Part shown: one piece after another, positions 13,095 through 23,711 of the stretch
How the letters are laid out: each line of letters begins with the position of its first letter
Position numbering within the stretch: position 1 is the stretch's first letter
From: Neoscytalidium dimidiatum
Taxonomy: Eukaryota; Ascomycota; Dothideomycetes; Botryosphaeriales; Botryosphaeriaceae
Assembly (NCBI GenBank): GCA_037367355.1
Contig: CM074695.1
Coordinates: 186,001 to 250,000, forward strand
DNA: 64,000 bases
Direction: 5' to 3'
Position numbers and translations under genes: made by a program
The notes under the pieces: model-generated
What the model saw: only the letters and a program-made list of their open reading frames with translations
What the model was told of the DNA's origin: nothing
The model's database searches: none

Positions 13095-13625
13095 ATGTCG
13101 ATTACCCCTCGTGGCATGAATGTTACTATTTTCTGGCGATACAAAAAAAAAAAGTATGGTAGAGCGTTGCACGAGCTCTATTTATTCTCCTCCCGGAAGA
13201 TCAGATTAGAATATCGAAGAGGAATGAAATGATGCAAAGTTACTCAGCTTCTGATATCTTTTGGCCTGAGGATCAACACCGCTCCTGCAGCGTGTAACCT
13301 TATGGAGGATGGAGCGCGAGCTGGCGTTCCCAAAAGAGCGACGTTGTACCTGGCTACTGGCTGCCGAGGGATGCGGCGGTGCAAGAGTGGGCGGCGTTGA
13401 CAGGGGAGCTCTGGGAGCTTGGCTCGAGGCGCGAGCTGTGCCAGGGGACCACGTGAAGCTTGCCCTCATGACATCTATCAACTACCTATTTCCCAGCCAC
13501 GCGCACGCAATCGTCAACAAGCTTCTCCATCTCCTTCCCTCTCCTTCAATCCCTTTCAACTCAGGAAGCTGGAGAACACCCCTTTCCATCAATCCATCCA
13601 TCATTGCCCTGCTGAAACCCTCATT
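13095..13625. other. Intergenic, SerRS 3' flank and aminopeptidase promoter
   Basis: Holds the SerRS 3' end, including an 11-A run at 13143-13153, then the promoter and leader of the aminopeptidase gene. Bases ~13520-13570 are strongly CT-rich directly ahead of the start codon. Nothing else is recognised. Confidence 0.6.
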
Positions 13626-15438
13626 ATGACCAAGAATCCTCCCACACTCCGCCAGAAGTCCGAGTCACAGTCCCCCGTCGTCAACAGCCACAACAACATG
13701 CAGCCGGCCCCGTCCACCATGTCTCCTGTCGATGACGCCCATCGACGCACCTGGCCGGGCCTCCTCGAGCCCACGCAGGGCGAGACGCTCTTCAGCTCGT
13801 CCATGTTCGCGGCCCGCAACAGCCCCTCCGTCCCACCAGCTGTACCCCCCAAGGTGCCCGAGACGCCTCGCCCGGCAGCCGCACAGCCCTCGCCGCCCTC
13901 CGCCTCCGCGCGCACCGCGGCCTGCAGTCGCACCGCCAAGCCGGAAGACTATACGCAGCCCTTCTGCGACTTCCTGACGGACAACCCGACCGTGTTCCAC
14001 GCGGTGGCGGCCGTGGCGCGCGACCTGCGCGCCGCGGGCTACGAGCGGCTGTCGGAGCGCGACGTGTGGAAGCTGGACGCCGGCGGCAAGTACTTCGTCG
14101 AGCGCAACGGCTCGTCGCTGATCGCGTTCGCCGTCGGCGAGGGCTACGAGGCCGGCAACGGCGCCGCGATCCTGGCCGGGCACATCGACGCGCTGACGGC
14201 GCGGCTGAAGCCCATCCCGAAGCTGAGGACGAAGGCCGGGTACGAGCAGTTGGGTGTGGCGCCGTATGCGGGGGCTCTGAACAGTACGTGGTGGGATCGC
14301 GATTTGGGGATTGGTGGGAGGGTGTTGGTGAGGGAGGCGGACGGGAAGGTGGTGAGCAAGTTGGTGAAGCTGGGGTGGCCGAGTGAGTGTGCCCTTTTAT
14401 ATTTCTTGTTTCTCCTCAGGGGTGGGTTAGGTGAGTGCTGATGGGTGGACAGTTGCCCGTATCCCTACGCTTGCGCCGCACTTCGGTGCTGCGGCCCAGG
14501 GTCCCTTCAACAAGGAGACGCAGATGGTGCCGATTATCGGCTTGGATAACAGTGACATCCTTGGCCAGAAGAAGGAGAACGATGACGCCGAGTTCAAGCC
14601 TGCTCTGCTCGGTGGAGAGGGAGCTTTCACCTCCACGCAGCCGGAACGTCTGGTCAAGGCCATCGCCAAGGAGCTGGGCATCACCGACTACAGCAGCATC
14701 ATCAACTGGGAGCTGGAGCTGTTCGACACGCAGCCCGCGCAGGTGGGCGGCATCGACAAGGAGTTCATCTTCGCGGGCCGCGTCGACGACAAGCTCTGCT
14801 CATGGGCTGCCGTCCAGGCGCTGCTGAACAGCACCTCCTCCGAAAGCTCAGCCACTTCTTCCTCCAGCATCATCAAGGTCGTCGGCCTCTTCGACGACGA
14901 GGAGATCGGCAGCCTTCTCCGACAGGGCGCCCGCAGCAACTTCCTCCCGTCTACCATCAACCGCATCGTCGACGCGTTCGCCGGGTTCCCCACGCCGTCC
15001 CTCCTCTCGCAGACGTTCGCCAACTCCTTCCTCGTCTCGTCCGACGTCATCCACGCCGTCAACCCCAACTTCCTCAACGCCTATCTCGAGAACCACTCGC
15101 CGCGCCTGAACGTCGGGCTCGTCGTGTCGGCCGACTCCAACGGCCACATGACCTCGGACGCCGTCAGCACCGCCATCCTGCAGCGCATCGCCGACAAGAG
15201 CGGCCAGCGCCTCCAGGTCTTCCAGATCAGGAACGACAGCCGGAGCGGCGGCACCGTCGGCCCGATGCTCAGCGCTGCGACGGGTATCAGGGCGATCGAT
15301 GCGGGTATCCCGCAGCTGAGCATGCACAGCATTCGCGCGACGACTGGGAGCTTGGACCCCGGGCTGGGCGTGTTGATTTTCCAGGGCTTCTTGGATCATT
15401 ATGAGAGTGTTGATAAAGAGTTCAGGGATACTGTATGA
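13626..15438 (+). CDS. APE1: Vacuolar aminopeptidase I (M18 family, Ape1/Lap4-like)
   Basis: Zinc metallo-aminopeptidase of peptidase family M18, delivered to the vacuole in yeast as a precursor by the Cvt pathway. Exons are 13626-14382 and 14453-15438 (580 aa), with a 70-bp intron (donor GTGAGT); the join reads LGWPIARIPTLAPHF. Visible metal and active-site blocks are AGHIDALTARLKP (His186, Asp188), RVDDKLCSWAA, FDDEEIGS, SADSNGHMTSDAVS and the C-terminal MHSIRATTGSLD. The 'GHIDALT' form of the first motif matches the Ape1 branch rather than the aspartyl aminopeptidase branch. The ~110 residues before the catalytic domain are Pro/Ser/Ala-rich and low complexity, longer than the yeast propeptide. 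Vacuolar targeting is inferred from family. A second in-frame Met (24 codons later) is an alternative start. Confidence 0.92.
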
Positions 15439-15984
15439 GTGATCTAGTATGCTCTTGGGAGGTTATGTGGTATTGGATGGTCCGGGTTTGGATTTGGTTT
15501 TAAGATGTCAAGGTTATAGAGGAGACTGGCTAGAAGATGTAGAAATATACGTGTATCACCACCACAATTCGTCCTAACTCTTCCATAAGACTTCTACAAC
15601 TATGATATGATATTGCAGTTGCCTGGTCGGAGTTGCTATGTCGACTTGGATATCTCTGGGCGATGATGAAATGTACGAGTTTTCATTGGATAGTATAATG
15701 AAACGGTTATTATGTAGGTGAAATGATCTCCATCAGTGCGAAGACGCGTGTATTGCCATGAGCGCCAATCTTTGCGCCTCTCTTAGGAAAATCATTAATG
15801 TAACTGTCGTAAGAAATAAAAGCATCCAAGCAATCGACCACCAGAGCTCAATCATCCAATGCCACATCCTAGGCGGTCAGACGCGGCAGAACTTTTCGAC
15901 TGCACAAGCTCGCGCGACTTTCCGACCGCCGAAAGCATCACCTCACCTAAACGCCATTGTGCCCTCCACATATCTCCCCTCGCA
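15439..15984. other. Intergenic
   Basis: Aminopeptidase 3' flank and promoter of the next gene. The part 15500-15830 is noticeably more AT-rich than the genes on either side. No RNA gene or repeat was recognised. Confidence 0.55.
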
Positions 15985-17400
15985 ATGAGCATATCAGCGC
16001 GGAGCTGGCGGGCCGCCCTGCGGCAATCCAGCCGGCGGAACCTGTCAACCAGCGCCGTCCGGCAACGACACAGTACGTTGTGCATCCATGCATTCCCGCA
16101 AGAAACCTCCGAACAGACCGTCTTCTTCTTCTTCCCCACAAGCCATACAGCATTCTAGCACCGCAACTACCGCGCACAATCGGAAAAACCACAAGCTAAT
16201 TGAACACTCCTCCAGCCCTCCCAACCTTCGAACCCTCCTCCACGCCCGACCTCGACGGCCTCCTCGACCTCGCCCGCCGCCGGATCCTCATCCCCGCGCA
16301 CCTCAACGCGGCGCAGCGCACGCTCGTGTACCGCGAGGAGCACCGCGCGCGCCTGTCGGCGGACGCGCCGGAGCCGCTGTACAGCACGGTGGCGGGCGCG
16401 GACGTCGCGCTCGAGCACATCGACCGCCAGCGCGACGTGCCCGCGCGCTGGGCGGTGCTGTCGCGCGCGCTCGCCCTCGCCGAGACGCGCGCCGACTGGG
16501 AGAACGTGGGCCGGCTGCTGGAGGGCCTGGGCGACGCGGGCGTGCGGCTGCGCGACGCCTGGGCCGAGAAGTTCGTGCGCGACGCCGCCGCCAAGGGCCA
16601 GCTGCACGTCGTGCTGCGGGCGCTGCAGCGCGCGGAGCGGTCCGGCGTGCGCCTGCGCGCCCTCAATGTCGTCGAGCGCGTCGCGTGGGAGGTGCGGGGC
16701 GTGGCGGCGCGGAGCGGCTGGGGCGAGGCCGAGACGGAGCGGGCGTTTGCGTACGCGGAGAGGGTGGTTGAGTTGATGGAGGCGAAGGAGCACTGTGGCG
16801 GGAACAGGAAGGTGGAGAGGGGGGATTTGCGGACGCTGCCGTTCGTGATTGCGACGCCGTTGGAGCTGGCGGCTACGTTGGCGTTGAGGTATCGTGACGG
16901 CGTGGATAAGGATGGCGTTGTGAAGGCGTATGCGGAGAGGCTGTGTGCGAACTTGAACCTCTACGGGACTCAGGTATGTCGGTTCTTTCACATAATTTAC
17001 GGGACGGTTCCGCTGATGGAATATACAGGAGCCCATCCCTGGCCCCGCCGAGGAGTCTGCGGCCCCAGAACAGGACCCCGAGACAACCGCCGAGCAAGAA
17101 GCGGCCAAGGAAGAGGCAGCGAACGCGAAGCAGCCAAAGCCCCCAACCCGCTACGAGCTCTTCATTGATGCGGCACATAAGCTTCGCCGTCTGGTACCCG
17201 TCTGGCACGGCCTAACGCTCGCCCAGCGCGTTCTACGCGACAATATGCCGCTTTCCAATTATGATACATACCACTTCGCGACGGAGCTACGTGAGCAGAT
17301 CGACGGTGCCGTCAAGGTCATGCAGGAGAATCTCAAGGAGGGTCAGAGTATCGACAATCATGCTGATGTGCTGGCGTGGAGAGAGATCAGGGAGGAGTGA
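15985..17400 (+). CDS. Predicted mitochondrial protein of unknown function (alpha-helical)
   Basis: Three exons, 15985-16072, 16216-16973 and 17029-17400, encode 405 aa. The introns are 143 bp (donor GTACGT) and 55 bp (donor GTATGT). The first 29 residues have no acidic residue and are rich in Arg and Ser (RSWRAALRQSSRRNLSTSAVR), a convincing mitochondrial presequence with a typical processing region. Residues ~50-280 form repeated amphipathic helices that could be a PPR- or TPR-like solenoid, but I cannot assign a family. An Ala/Glu-rich linker encoded after the second intron leads to a conserved-looking block with RYELFIDAAHKLRRLVPVWHG. Exon 2 is extremely GC-rich with biased third positions. 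It is convergent with the exonuclease gene. Structure fairly sure; function unknown. Confidence 0.8.
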
Positions 17401-17895
17401 GGGTAAGGGACGGCTGTGCGGATGTTTAGGGTAGCGTGATACAAGATGAACCAACGAGGAAGATGTTGAAGGGCGAGGGATTCATGACACGCCTCTTCAA
17501 CAAGCCTAGATGAGAGGGTTCCAGAGAGGTCGAATTCATGGTACATCGCTGAGTAGGAGAGTACATCACTGTAAAATACGATTACTGCGACATGTATTGA
17601 AAATATGAAGGTCTCTTCAGAATTTGTCAAATCGTGTTTCCAAGTGACTCATCTTAACTCTAGACGCTACCTCTGCACTTGAGAGATGAGAATCTCAGTA
17701 GTGAGACTACCAACTGTATATCATCCAACCATAGTGATTCCCGACCATACCAATCTTCCCAACCTACTCCAAACCCCGTCTATTTATCCTACAAGACGAT
17801 AAAAGAAATCTGCCGGGTATCAAACAGGAGGTAATTCTCCAACCAACCAAACCCAACCCACTACTGTCCCACCCACCCCCCCAAGAAGGATGTTC
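17401..17895. other. Convergent 3' flank
   Basis: About 500 bp between the ends of two convergent genes. It should contain both poly(A) regions. Nothing else is recognised. Confidence 0.6.
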
Positions 17896-20715
17896 TCAAA
17901 ACTTCCTCTTCCTCGACGCCCCACTACCCTCCGCCCACCCCGCAATTGCTGCTTCTGTCGTTCTCCCCGCAATCGTCGGCGGCGCAGTCCTCCGCTCAAA
18001 CACACTCTCGCTCTCCTTCTCCGACGACTCTTCATCCGTAACCCTCTCCCCACTCGATGCTTCCATGACAGCACCAGCACTTCTGCTCCGCCCAGCGCTG
18101 CTGTACCTTTTCAGGAAGCCATCCACATTCTTCCCATGCTGGCGGGCCATCGCATCGAGTTGACGTGCGCAGGGGAGGCGTAACAGATCCGAACGGCGGG
18201 CTGGGCGTGCGAGGGCGATGGCGCGTAGGTCGGCGTCGGATATGATTGTTTCCGGGGCCAGGGCGGAGGCGCGGGACAGCTGGGTGCGGAGGGCAATGAG
18301 GGCATTGAGGAAGGGGCGATCATCCGGAGGGACTTCTGCGGTAGTGGGTGGTTGTGCGAAGGTGAAGGGGTTGGTGGTTATATTGTTGCTATCCAAGGAA
18401 GTAGGATTGTGCGGGGGTTGTGACTGGGTGACGGCCGCTGATTTGCGATGGATGAGCGCGAGGAAGTCTTGCTCCGTCATGGTCGGGAGTTTGTGCTGAT
18501 GGATTGCTTCGAGCTTGCTTTCGGAGACGTTCCGGCCGGTGACGATGAGTGTAGTGTCGATGTCGGCCTTTAGGGCCACCTCTGCGCCGCATTTGGTGGC
18601 GAGCTCTTGCGCACCTGTCCGACCGAGGATGTCCAGCATGCCAGTAAAGACGATGCGCTCGCCTGCTAGGTAGTTCTCGGCCCCGGGTGGGAGCTCGTCC
18701 GCGGAGATGTACAGAGTCTCATCATCAGATATGTCATCTTCAGCCGTCTGCTCCTCAAAAGCCTGCGTCGAAGGGGCCCCGTACTCAGGAAGCTTTTGCT
18801 CCAGGCCATCAGCCTTGTCAAATTCCCTGATGACGGACAGCCATGCTTGACCAAACTGGTTTGCTCTGTATGCACCGACGCCTTTCGTCATTCGCAATTT
18901 GTCAAGCGAGGTGGGATGTTGTCTCGCTATTTCCCTGAGCACATCGTTTGTGGCAATACGATAGAGTTGCCAATAAGGGATGTTCCGCTCTGCTGCAATC
19001 TCCTTGCGTTTGTCGGACAAGGCGTTGTAGAGACGCATGCTGGACTCGTCAAGATCACTTGAATTTTTAGCAGGTCTCTGCTTCCGTTTTTTATCTGTCA
19101 CAATGGGATCATCGATGATGACGTCCTCTGGAATTTTCTCGCCTGCTTCAGATGAGACCTCAGTCGTCGGGAATGCTTTGATGGTGGCTAAGATAGAATC
19201 GCCGAAATTCCGAATGCCCTGGTCTCCCAGGCCTCTGACTTGCTTGAGCTCTTCCATTGTCTGCGGCCGAGCTAGCGCAACGCGTTGCAGAACCTTGTTA
19301 GTCGCGATCTGAAAGGGCTTCACTCCTTTCTCCATAGCTATGTCCGTCCGCTTGATGGTAAGAGCATCATACAAGACGAGAGAGGAGCCCTGGAGTTCTC
19401 CATCTGGATCAATGACATTGTTTTTGCGAGACCTTGCCTCTGTATTTGGCTTGGAGTCGTCGGAAGGATCATCTTCATCCGCATCCTTTTCCTCTGGTAT
19501 GCCGATTATGGGTAGACCCAATTCTGCAAATTCAGGTCTCGGCGGTTTTGGCTTTCGGAGCTTTCGCTCTTCATTCATTATATGATAGAGCATAAAGCCA
19601 GCATAAGCATCAGCAGCGGCGTAGTCTATCTGGCTTTGGTTGAGCGGCCTGTGCCAATTGCTTGTCCTGACACTGTCTTTCAATAGAGGAAGACCTAGCT
19701 TCTCCTGGACCTGGTCGCTTAGCCTTTTGGATGTTTTGAGCACATAGCCACTGGCATTGCGTCGATTTGCCAGCAGGTTATATAAATGGCTCACTTCAAA
19801 CAAACCCTTCGGATTAAGTTTGAGGTACTGTCGTAGTTTAGTGCCGTCTGCACTATGGATGTGCACGCCAGCTTTCAGTATATCCGGGGACTCCACTATG
19901 TGTTTCAGCGTAGGAGGGACGATCTCTTCGGCTGTTTCACCTTCATGGCGGGCGAGGTGAAAGATGGCGATTTTATCTTGACAGGCCAGTTGAAGTACAG
20001 AGGCGTTCAACTTGATCTCGTCCGATGGGTATGGATACCACTCCATATCAAGACCCAATACGGGCTCGTTGAGGAATTTTTGAGCAGTCTTCTCGGATTC
20101 TTCGAAGGTAGAGCAGTACTCGACAGTGACGTTCTCGCCATTCGGCCCAGTGTATAGCTTGTGTGACCAGAAGCTGGGTGGAATTTCTTTCGGTATCTCA
20201 TTTGGGGGCACTGGCGCCGGTAAAGGTTTCCTCTTGAACGAAAGCACGATAGGTGGTTCCGTCTCTTCTTCTGCTTCTGTTTTGCCACCTTCCACGTCCG
20301 TATCCGCCGAAGCATTGGTAGCATCGGCGTCGCTGGGGAGTGTCTCAGAAGAGTCTTGTGAGCCGATAGAGATGCCGTTCAATTCTCCATAGAAATCAGA
20401 ACCGAATGAGTCGCCAGGCTTCAATTGGGGCGGTGGTCGAGGTGACAGATCTGCCTCGGCTTCCATCCCGCCATTCTGAGCAGAGCCGCTCTCTTGAACT
20501 TCATGAGCCGAGTCCATGGCGCCAGAAGGATTGTATGTATTATGGTAGGCAGCGACAGACGGCTCGATAGTGGAATAGCGAAGGGGATACGGCAGGCGTC
20601 GGGCAAGAGCGCGGGTGGAAGAGGGTAGCGGTCGGCGAAGAGGCAATGACAGTGAAGGACGGATGCAGAGTTCTCTGGCCGCTCGAGCGAGGCCGCAGCG
20701 CGCGAGTGCAGACAT
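17896..20715 (-). CDS. WRN/Rrp6-type 3'-5' exonuclease with three HRDC domains and one BRCT, no helicase
   Basis: Single-exon 939-aa protein. The DEDDy exonuclease domain spans ~195-385: motif I LGLDMEWYP (Asp223, Glu225), motif II with Asp290 in HIHSADGTKL, and motif III DYAAADAY (Tyr365, Asp369). HRDC-like helical domains lie at ~445-515 (LYDALTIKRTDIA) and ~558-632 (LYNALSDKRKEIA). A BRCT domain follows at ~680-757 (GERIVFTGMLDILGRTGAQ), and I read a third HRDC-like domain at ~800-872 (LRTQLSRA, RPARRSDLLRLP). No RecQ helicase motif is present. The first ~50 residues are Arg/Leu/Ala/Ser-rich without acidic residues apart from one Glu, like a mitochondrial leader; Met67 would give a form without it. 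The C-terminus ends in a basic KRKF. The domain set suggests structured-DNA or RNA processing, possibly in two compartments; the role is inferred. Confidence 0.9.
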   Translation of the reverse strand: MSALARCGLARAARELCIRPSLSLPLRRPLPSSTRALARRLPYPLRYSTIEPSVAAYHNTYNPSGAMDSAHEVQESGSAQNGGMEAEADLSPRPPPQLKPGDSFGSDFYGELNGISIGSQDSSETLPSDADATNASADTDVEGGKTEAEEETEPPIVLSFKRKPLPAPVPPNEIPKEIPPSFWSHKLYTGPNGENVTVEYCSTFEESEKTAQKFLNEPVLGLDMEWYPYPSDEIKLNASVLQLACQDKIAIFHLARHEGETAEEIVPPTLKHIVESPDILKAGVHIHSADGTKLRQYLKLNPKGLFEVSHLYNLLANRRNASGYVLKTSKRLSDQVQEKLGLPLLKDSVRTSNWHRPLNQSQIDYAAADAYAGFMLYHIMNEERKLRKPKPPRPEFAELGLPIIGIPEEKDADEDDPSDDSKPNTEARSRKNNVIDPDGELQGSSLVLYDALTIKRTDIAMEKGVKPFQIATNKVLQRVALARPQTMEELKQVRGLGDQGIRNFGDSILATIKAFPTTEVSSEAGEKIPEDVIIDDPIVTDKKRKQRPAKNSSDLDESSMRLYNALSDKRKEIAAERNIPYWQLYRIATNDVLREIARQHPTSLDKLRMTKGVGAYRANQFGQAWLSVIREFDKADGLEQKLPEYGAPSTQAFEEQTAEDDISDDETLYISADELPPGAENYLAGERIVFTGMLDILGRTGAQELATKCGAEVALKADIDTTLIVTGRNVSESKLEAIHQHKLPTMTEQDFLALIHRKSAAVTQSQPPHNPTSLDSNNITTNPFTFAQPPTTAEVPPDDRPFLNALIALRTQLSRASALAPETIISDADLRAIALARPARRSDLLRLPCARQLDAMARQHGKNVDGFLKRYSSAGRSRSAGAVMEASSGERVTDEESSEKESESVFERRTAPPTIAGRTTEAAIAGWAEGSGASRKRKF

Positions 20716-21417
20716 GTCTCAGCGAAGGATGGATGACGAGTGATCCATAGCGGCGCGATGCTGTGTAGGTTTTGGGCAAGGCTGAAGGCTGCAGCCTGTG
20801 TTTACCTGGAGTAGACTCTGCGGCACAGCTCAAGACTCGCGTCTCCGCCGCGGAAACGCAGGCGCGCGAGACCACGTGCCACTTCGCTCCGCCCATTAAC
20901 AGCAACTACAGATATCAACTCACTACACATCTGCAGGATTGTCCATAAGCTTTTTTATTAACACGGGGCATCGAATAAGATTGTTAGCTGCTAGCTTGGT
21001 GCAAAAAGCGAAGAATAAAAAGAGAGAGAAAAAAAATGGGATAATGACGGCAGCGCGCTTCACAGTACGAATAAAGCCGCCTCTCTTTCACAGTCCTCCC
21101 TCTAAGCATTTGCAGTGCCATACATCCATGACTTGTCCACGTCTAAACGTGCAGTTTCGTGAAATGAACAACAGCTGGGAAACTAGAAAATGAAGGAAGC
21201 TTAGCGGCAACAACTATTTCGCCACGCCTCGCTATAGAACAGGACCGAAGCGTGCGGGACGCTCGGCGACCCCTGCTCAAGCTCCCCGCTGACAGCCGCC
21301 CGTCGCCCGCCGCTGCACCATCTGTCACCTCACTTCTTCCCACCTCTCCTCCTCCACCCCGCTCCTGACGTTCGCAACATACAACCTTTTCAGAACCGAA
21401 ATCCGTAGAATGCGGCC
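20716..21417. promoter_or_regulatory. Divergent promoter region
   Basis: About 700 bp between two divergently transcribed genes, the exonuclease/HRDC/BRCT gene on the left and the fungal-specific gene on the right. The middle, ~20930-21060, is AT-rich with an A-rich tract on the plus strand. No defined operator was recognised. Confidence 0.5.
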
Positions 21418-23052
21418 ATGATGGACGACCCCAAAAACCCGAGAGATACGAATGCCATCAACAACGACAACAAGCCGCAGCGCCCAAATGACGACAACAC
21501 GAATCCCTTCATTTCCTTCCGCCGCTATGCCGACGAGCAAATTTCCTCGCTTATGAGCTCCGTCATGGGCCTCCCCGCCGCCCTCTCCAGAGAGCATGAG
21601 CGCTGGCACGCCGCCCGCCAGAACGGCGAGAACGTTGCCGGCACCGGCAGGCAAGAGGTCTGGGTGAAGCAGTGGTCGAGCGACAACAAGCGCGATGGGG
21701 ACGGCGCCGAAGATGGCGGAAAGAAGGAGGACGATCCTTCGAGCTGGGTCAAGATATGGAAGCCCGACGGCCAGGAGGTCAAGCCCGAAGTTACGGAGGA
21801 CAAGGACGGCGGCAAGACTTGGCACTGGAGCGCATCGTGGTCATGGCCGCCGAAGGACTCTAGCAGTGCTGAAGGGACCCAAGATGACGATGATATCCAG
21901 AGGAAGAACTTCGAGGAGGCTAGACGTAATGCGGAGAAGGAACTGCAGGAGGTGGCCGACATGTTTAAGGGCTGGTTCGGCGTGGACGACAAGGAAGAGG
22001 ACAAGCATCCGGCAAGGGGCCAGAATTTGTTCGACTGGATCTGGCCTGGTGACGACACATCTGCGGAGAAGAGGACGGAGCTACGTCGCGATATGGAAGA
22101 CCGCATTAAGAAGTTGGAGGACGAGTTCTTCAACGTGCGCGACAGCTTCTCCGGATTTGGTCGTGATCCGTGGAGCCACCTTCGTGTGTCCGACGAGGCT
22201 CGCGAGGGGAGCCAGATTCTGCAGATCTTGGACGCCTCGCACTCTGCGCGGCAATCCTTCGGCTTCCCAATGATGCGTGGATGGGGCCACCCTCTGTCGT
22301 ATTTCCTGGACTACTCGAACCCTCGTACCCGCTGGGTGCTTGAGCACCCGTATTCCCCCGCCGTCCTAGAAGCGGACGCTATCAAGAAAGGCATTTCAGC
22401 ACCTAGGTACGCTGATGCATTCGAGGACCTCATGCGCGCTGAAAGAGGTCTGCCGAGCCGAGAGCACGACTGGGAGCGCGGTCTATGGCCGCGCAGCTAT
22501 CGCCTCCTTTCCAATGTCTACTCTCAGAACCCGAAGACTCATGAGTTCTGGAAGAACGTAGAGCAAGGTGGTGAATGGTACGTTCCAGAGAAGCGTGACA
22601 GCCCACCTTCCTCAAGCGCCACCAACGGCCAAAAACAAATCGCGGCTCCTTCCGACACAGCGCAAAGGACAAAGAAAGATCAGGAAGCGCGCGACCACAT
22701 GTATGAGCGCTTTCTGGGAACACATACTGCGGATCCGAAGACGGAGCTTGACATGTATGAACGATTTCTCGGCGACTCCTCCTCGCACCACCAAGCACCG
22801 TCGACAGAGTTCCCAGCCAGGCCCACGCCATCTAATATTGATGTCTCCGCCTCGCCAATCCTATCGACCGTTACGACGACCGAGCGAAATGTTGCGCCAG
22901 ATGGCACAGTCACTACCAAAGTGACGCTGAAGAAGCGCTTCGCCGATGGCCGTGAAGAGACGTCCGAGACAGTCAACACCACCCGCGGAGATGAGAACGC
23001 GCTGTCGGAAGACTCGAACAAGACAAAAGGCGGCTGGTTTTGGTCAAATTGA
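21418..23052 (+). CDS. Fungal protein of unknown function with tandem MYERFLG motif
   Basis: Single-exon 544-aa protein, acidic and Trp-rich. It opens with a short disordered head, then a conserved-looking helix (NPFISFRRYADEQISSLMSSVMGLP). There is no signal peptide or membrane segment. A Glu/Lys-rich predicted coiled region lies near residues 160-240. A short tandem repeat, MYERFLG, occurs at Met428 and Met446. The tail has TTTERNVAPDGTVTTKVTLKK, a beta-rich motif I have seen in uncharacterised Pezizomycotina proteins, some of them annotated as similar to yeast mitochondrial Mpm1; I cannot confirm that link. Two ATGs are adjacent (21418, 21421) and either may start. Coding status is very likely: long uninterrupted frame with strong codon bias. 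Confidence 0.82.
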   Translation: MMDDPKNPRDTNAINNDNKPQRPNDDNTNPFISFRRYADEQISSLMSSVMGLPAALSREHERWHAARQNGENVAGTGRQEVWVKQWSSDNKRDGDGAEDGGKKEDDPSSWVKIWKPDGQEVKPEVTEDKDGGKTWHWSASWSWPPKDSSSAEGTQDDDDIQRKNFEEARRNAEKELQEVADMFKGWFGVDDKEEDKHPARGQNLFDWIWPGDDTSAEKRTELRRDMEDRIKKLEDEFFNVRDSFSGFGRDPWSHLRVSDEAREGSQILQILDASHSARQSFGFPMMRGWGHPLSYFLDYSNPRTRWVLEHPYSPAVLEADAIKKGISAPRYADAFEDLMRAERGLPSREHDWERGLWPRSYRLLSNVYSQNPKTHEFWKNVEQGGEWYVPEKRDSPPSSSATNGQKQIAAPSDTAQRTKKDQEARDHMYERFLGTHTADPKTELDMYERFLGDSSSHHQAPSTEFPARPTPSNIDVSASPILSTVTTTERNVAPDGTVTTKVTLKKRFADGREETSETVNTTRGDENALSEDSNKTKGGWFWSN

Positions 23053-23121
23053 GAGTTTCAAAACGGCATATCACGTAGGCTAAGAATGACCAGTGTAACG
23101 CAAGGCGCTCATGGGGTGGTG

Positions 23122-23139
23122 TTTTTTTTTTTTTTTTTT
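23122..23139. repeat. Poly(T) tract, 18 nt
   Basis: Uninterrupted run of 18 T on the plus strand, about 70 bp after the stop codon of the preceding gene. It is probably a 3' flank homopolymer and prone to length polymorphism. Confidence 0.9.
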
Positions 23140-23495
23140 GGCGGCGCCGCGTAGGGAAATACCACTCTCCATCAATTCGTACCTCTTCATTCTTCCTCTC
23201 GATTCTGGTGTACGTGTGAAGTATTCCCTTCATTTACACAGATTCTGCTGTAGCACATACTGTCTTGAAGAAAACGGATTTATACAGCCCATCATTTCCA
23301 CGATCTCTCAACGAGTACTCACTGAAATAATCTTAGAAACCTAAATTAAAAAAGAGGAAAACCTAATCTTCTTTCGCTTTACTTAATGCCCAGGCTGTTC
23401 GGGCAAGATCACTATAAACCAGAGCGCCATGACTGTGTTCCTCGACTACCTAGAGCCTTCCCCCAGCATGTGTGCAACCGTCATGTCCCAAGCTA

Positions 23496-23548
23496 CAAAA
23501 AAGAAGAGAGAGAAGAAAAGAAAAGAAAAGAAAAGAGAAAAGAGAAAA
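23496..23548. repeat. GAAAA-type microsatellite
   Basis: Purine-only stretch built from AAAAG/GAAAA units with GA interruptions, in the convergent 3' region. It is a simple sequence repeat with no gene role seen. Confidence 0.85.
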
Positions 23549-23711
23549 CCCCTGGCCGTAATGCAATAATCGGTTGGCCGATAGTCTTGCGAAGAGAGCC
23601 TGCTCAAGATCTACCTCGGGGTGCAGAATAGTTGCCACCATTGCTCCCCAAATACGCATATTTCTCATCCTTACGAACCGCAGCATCATCAAACTGATGT
23701 CGTGAAGCAGC

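Larger units (their letters stand above)
23053..23711. other. Intergenic with simple repeats
   Basis: Convergent 3' flanks of two genes. It contains the poly-T tract and the GAAAA microsatellite listed separately. The section ~23200-23400 is AT-rich. No gene is supported. Confidence 0.6.
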
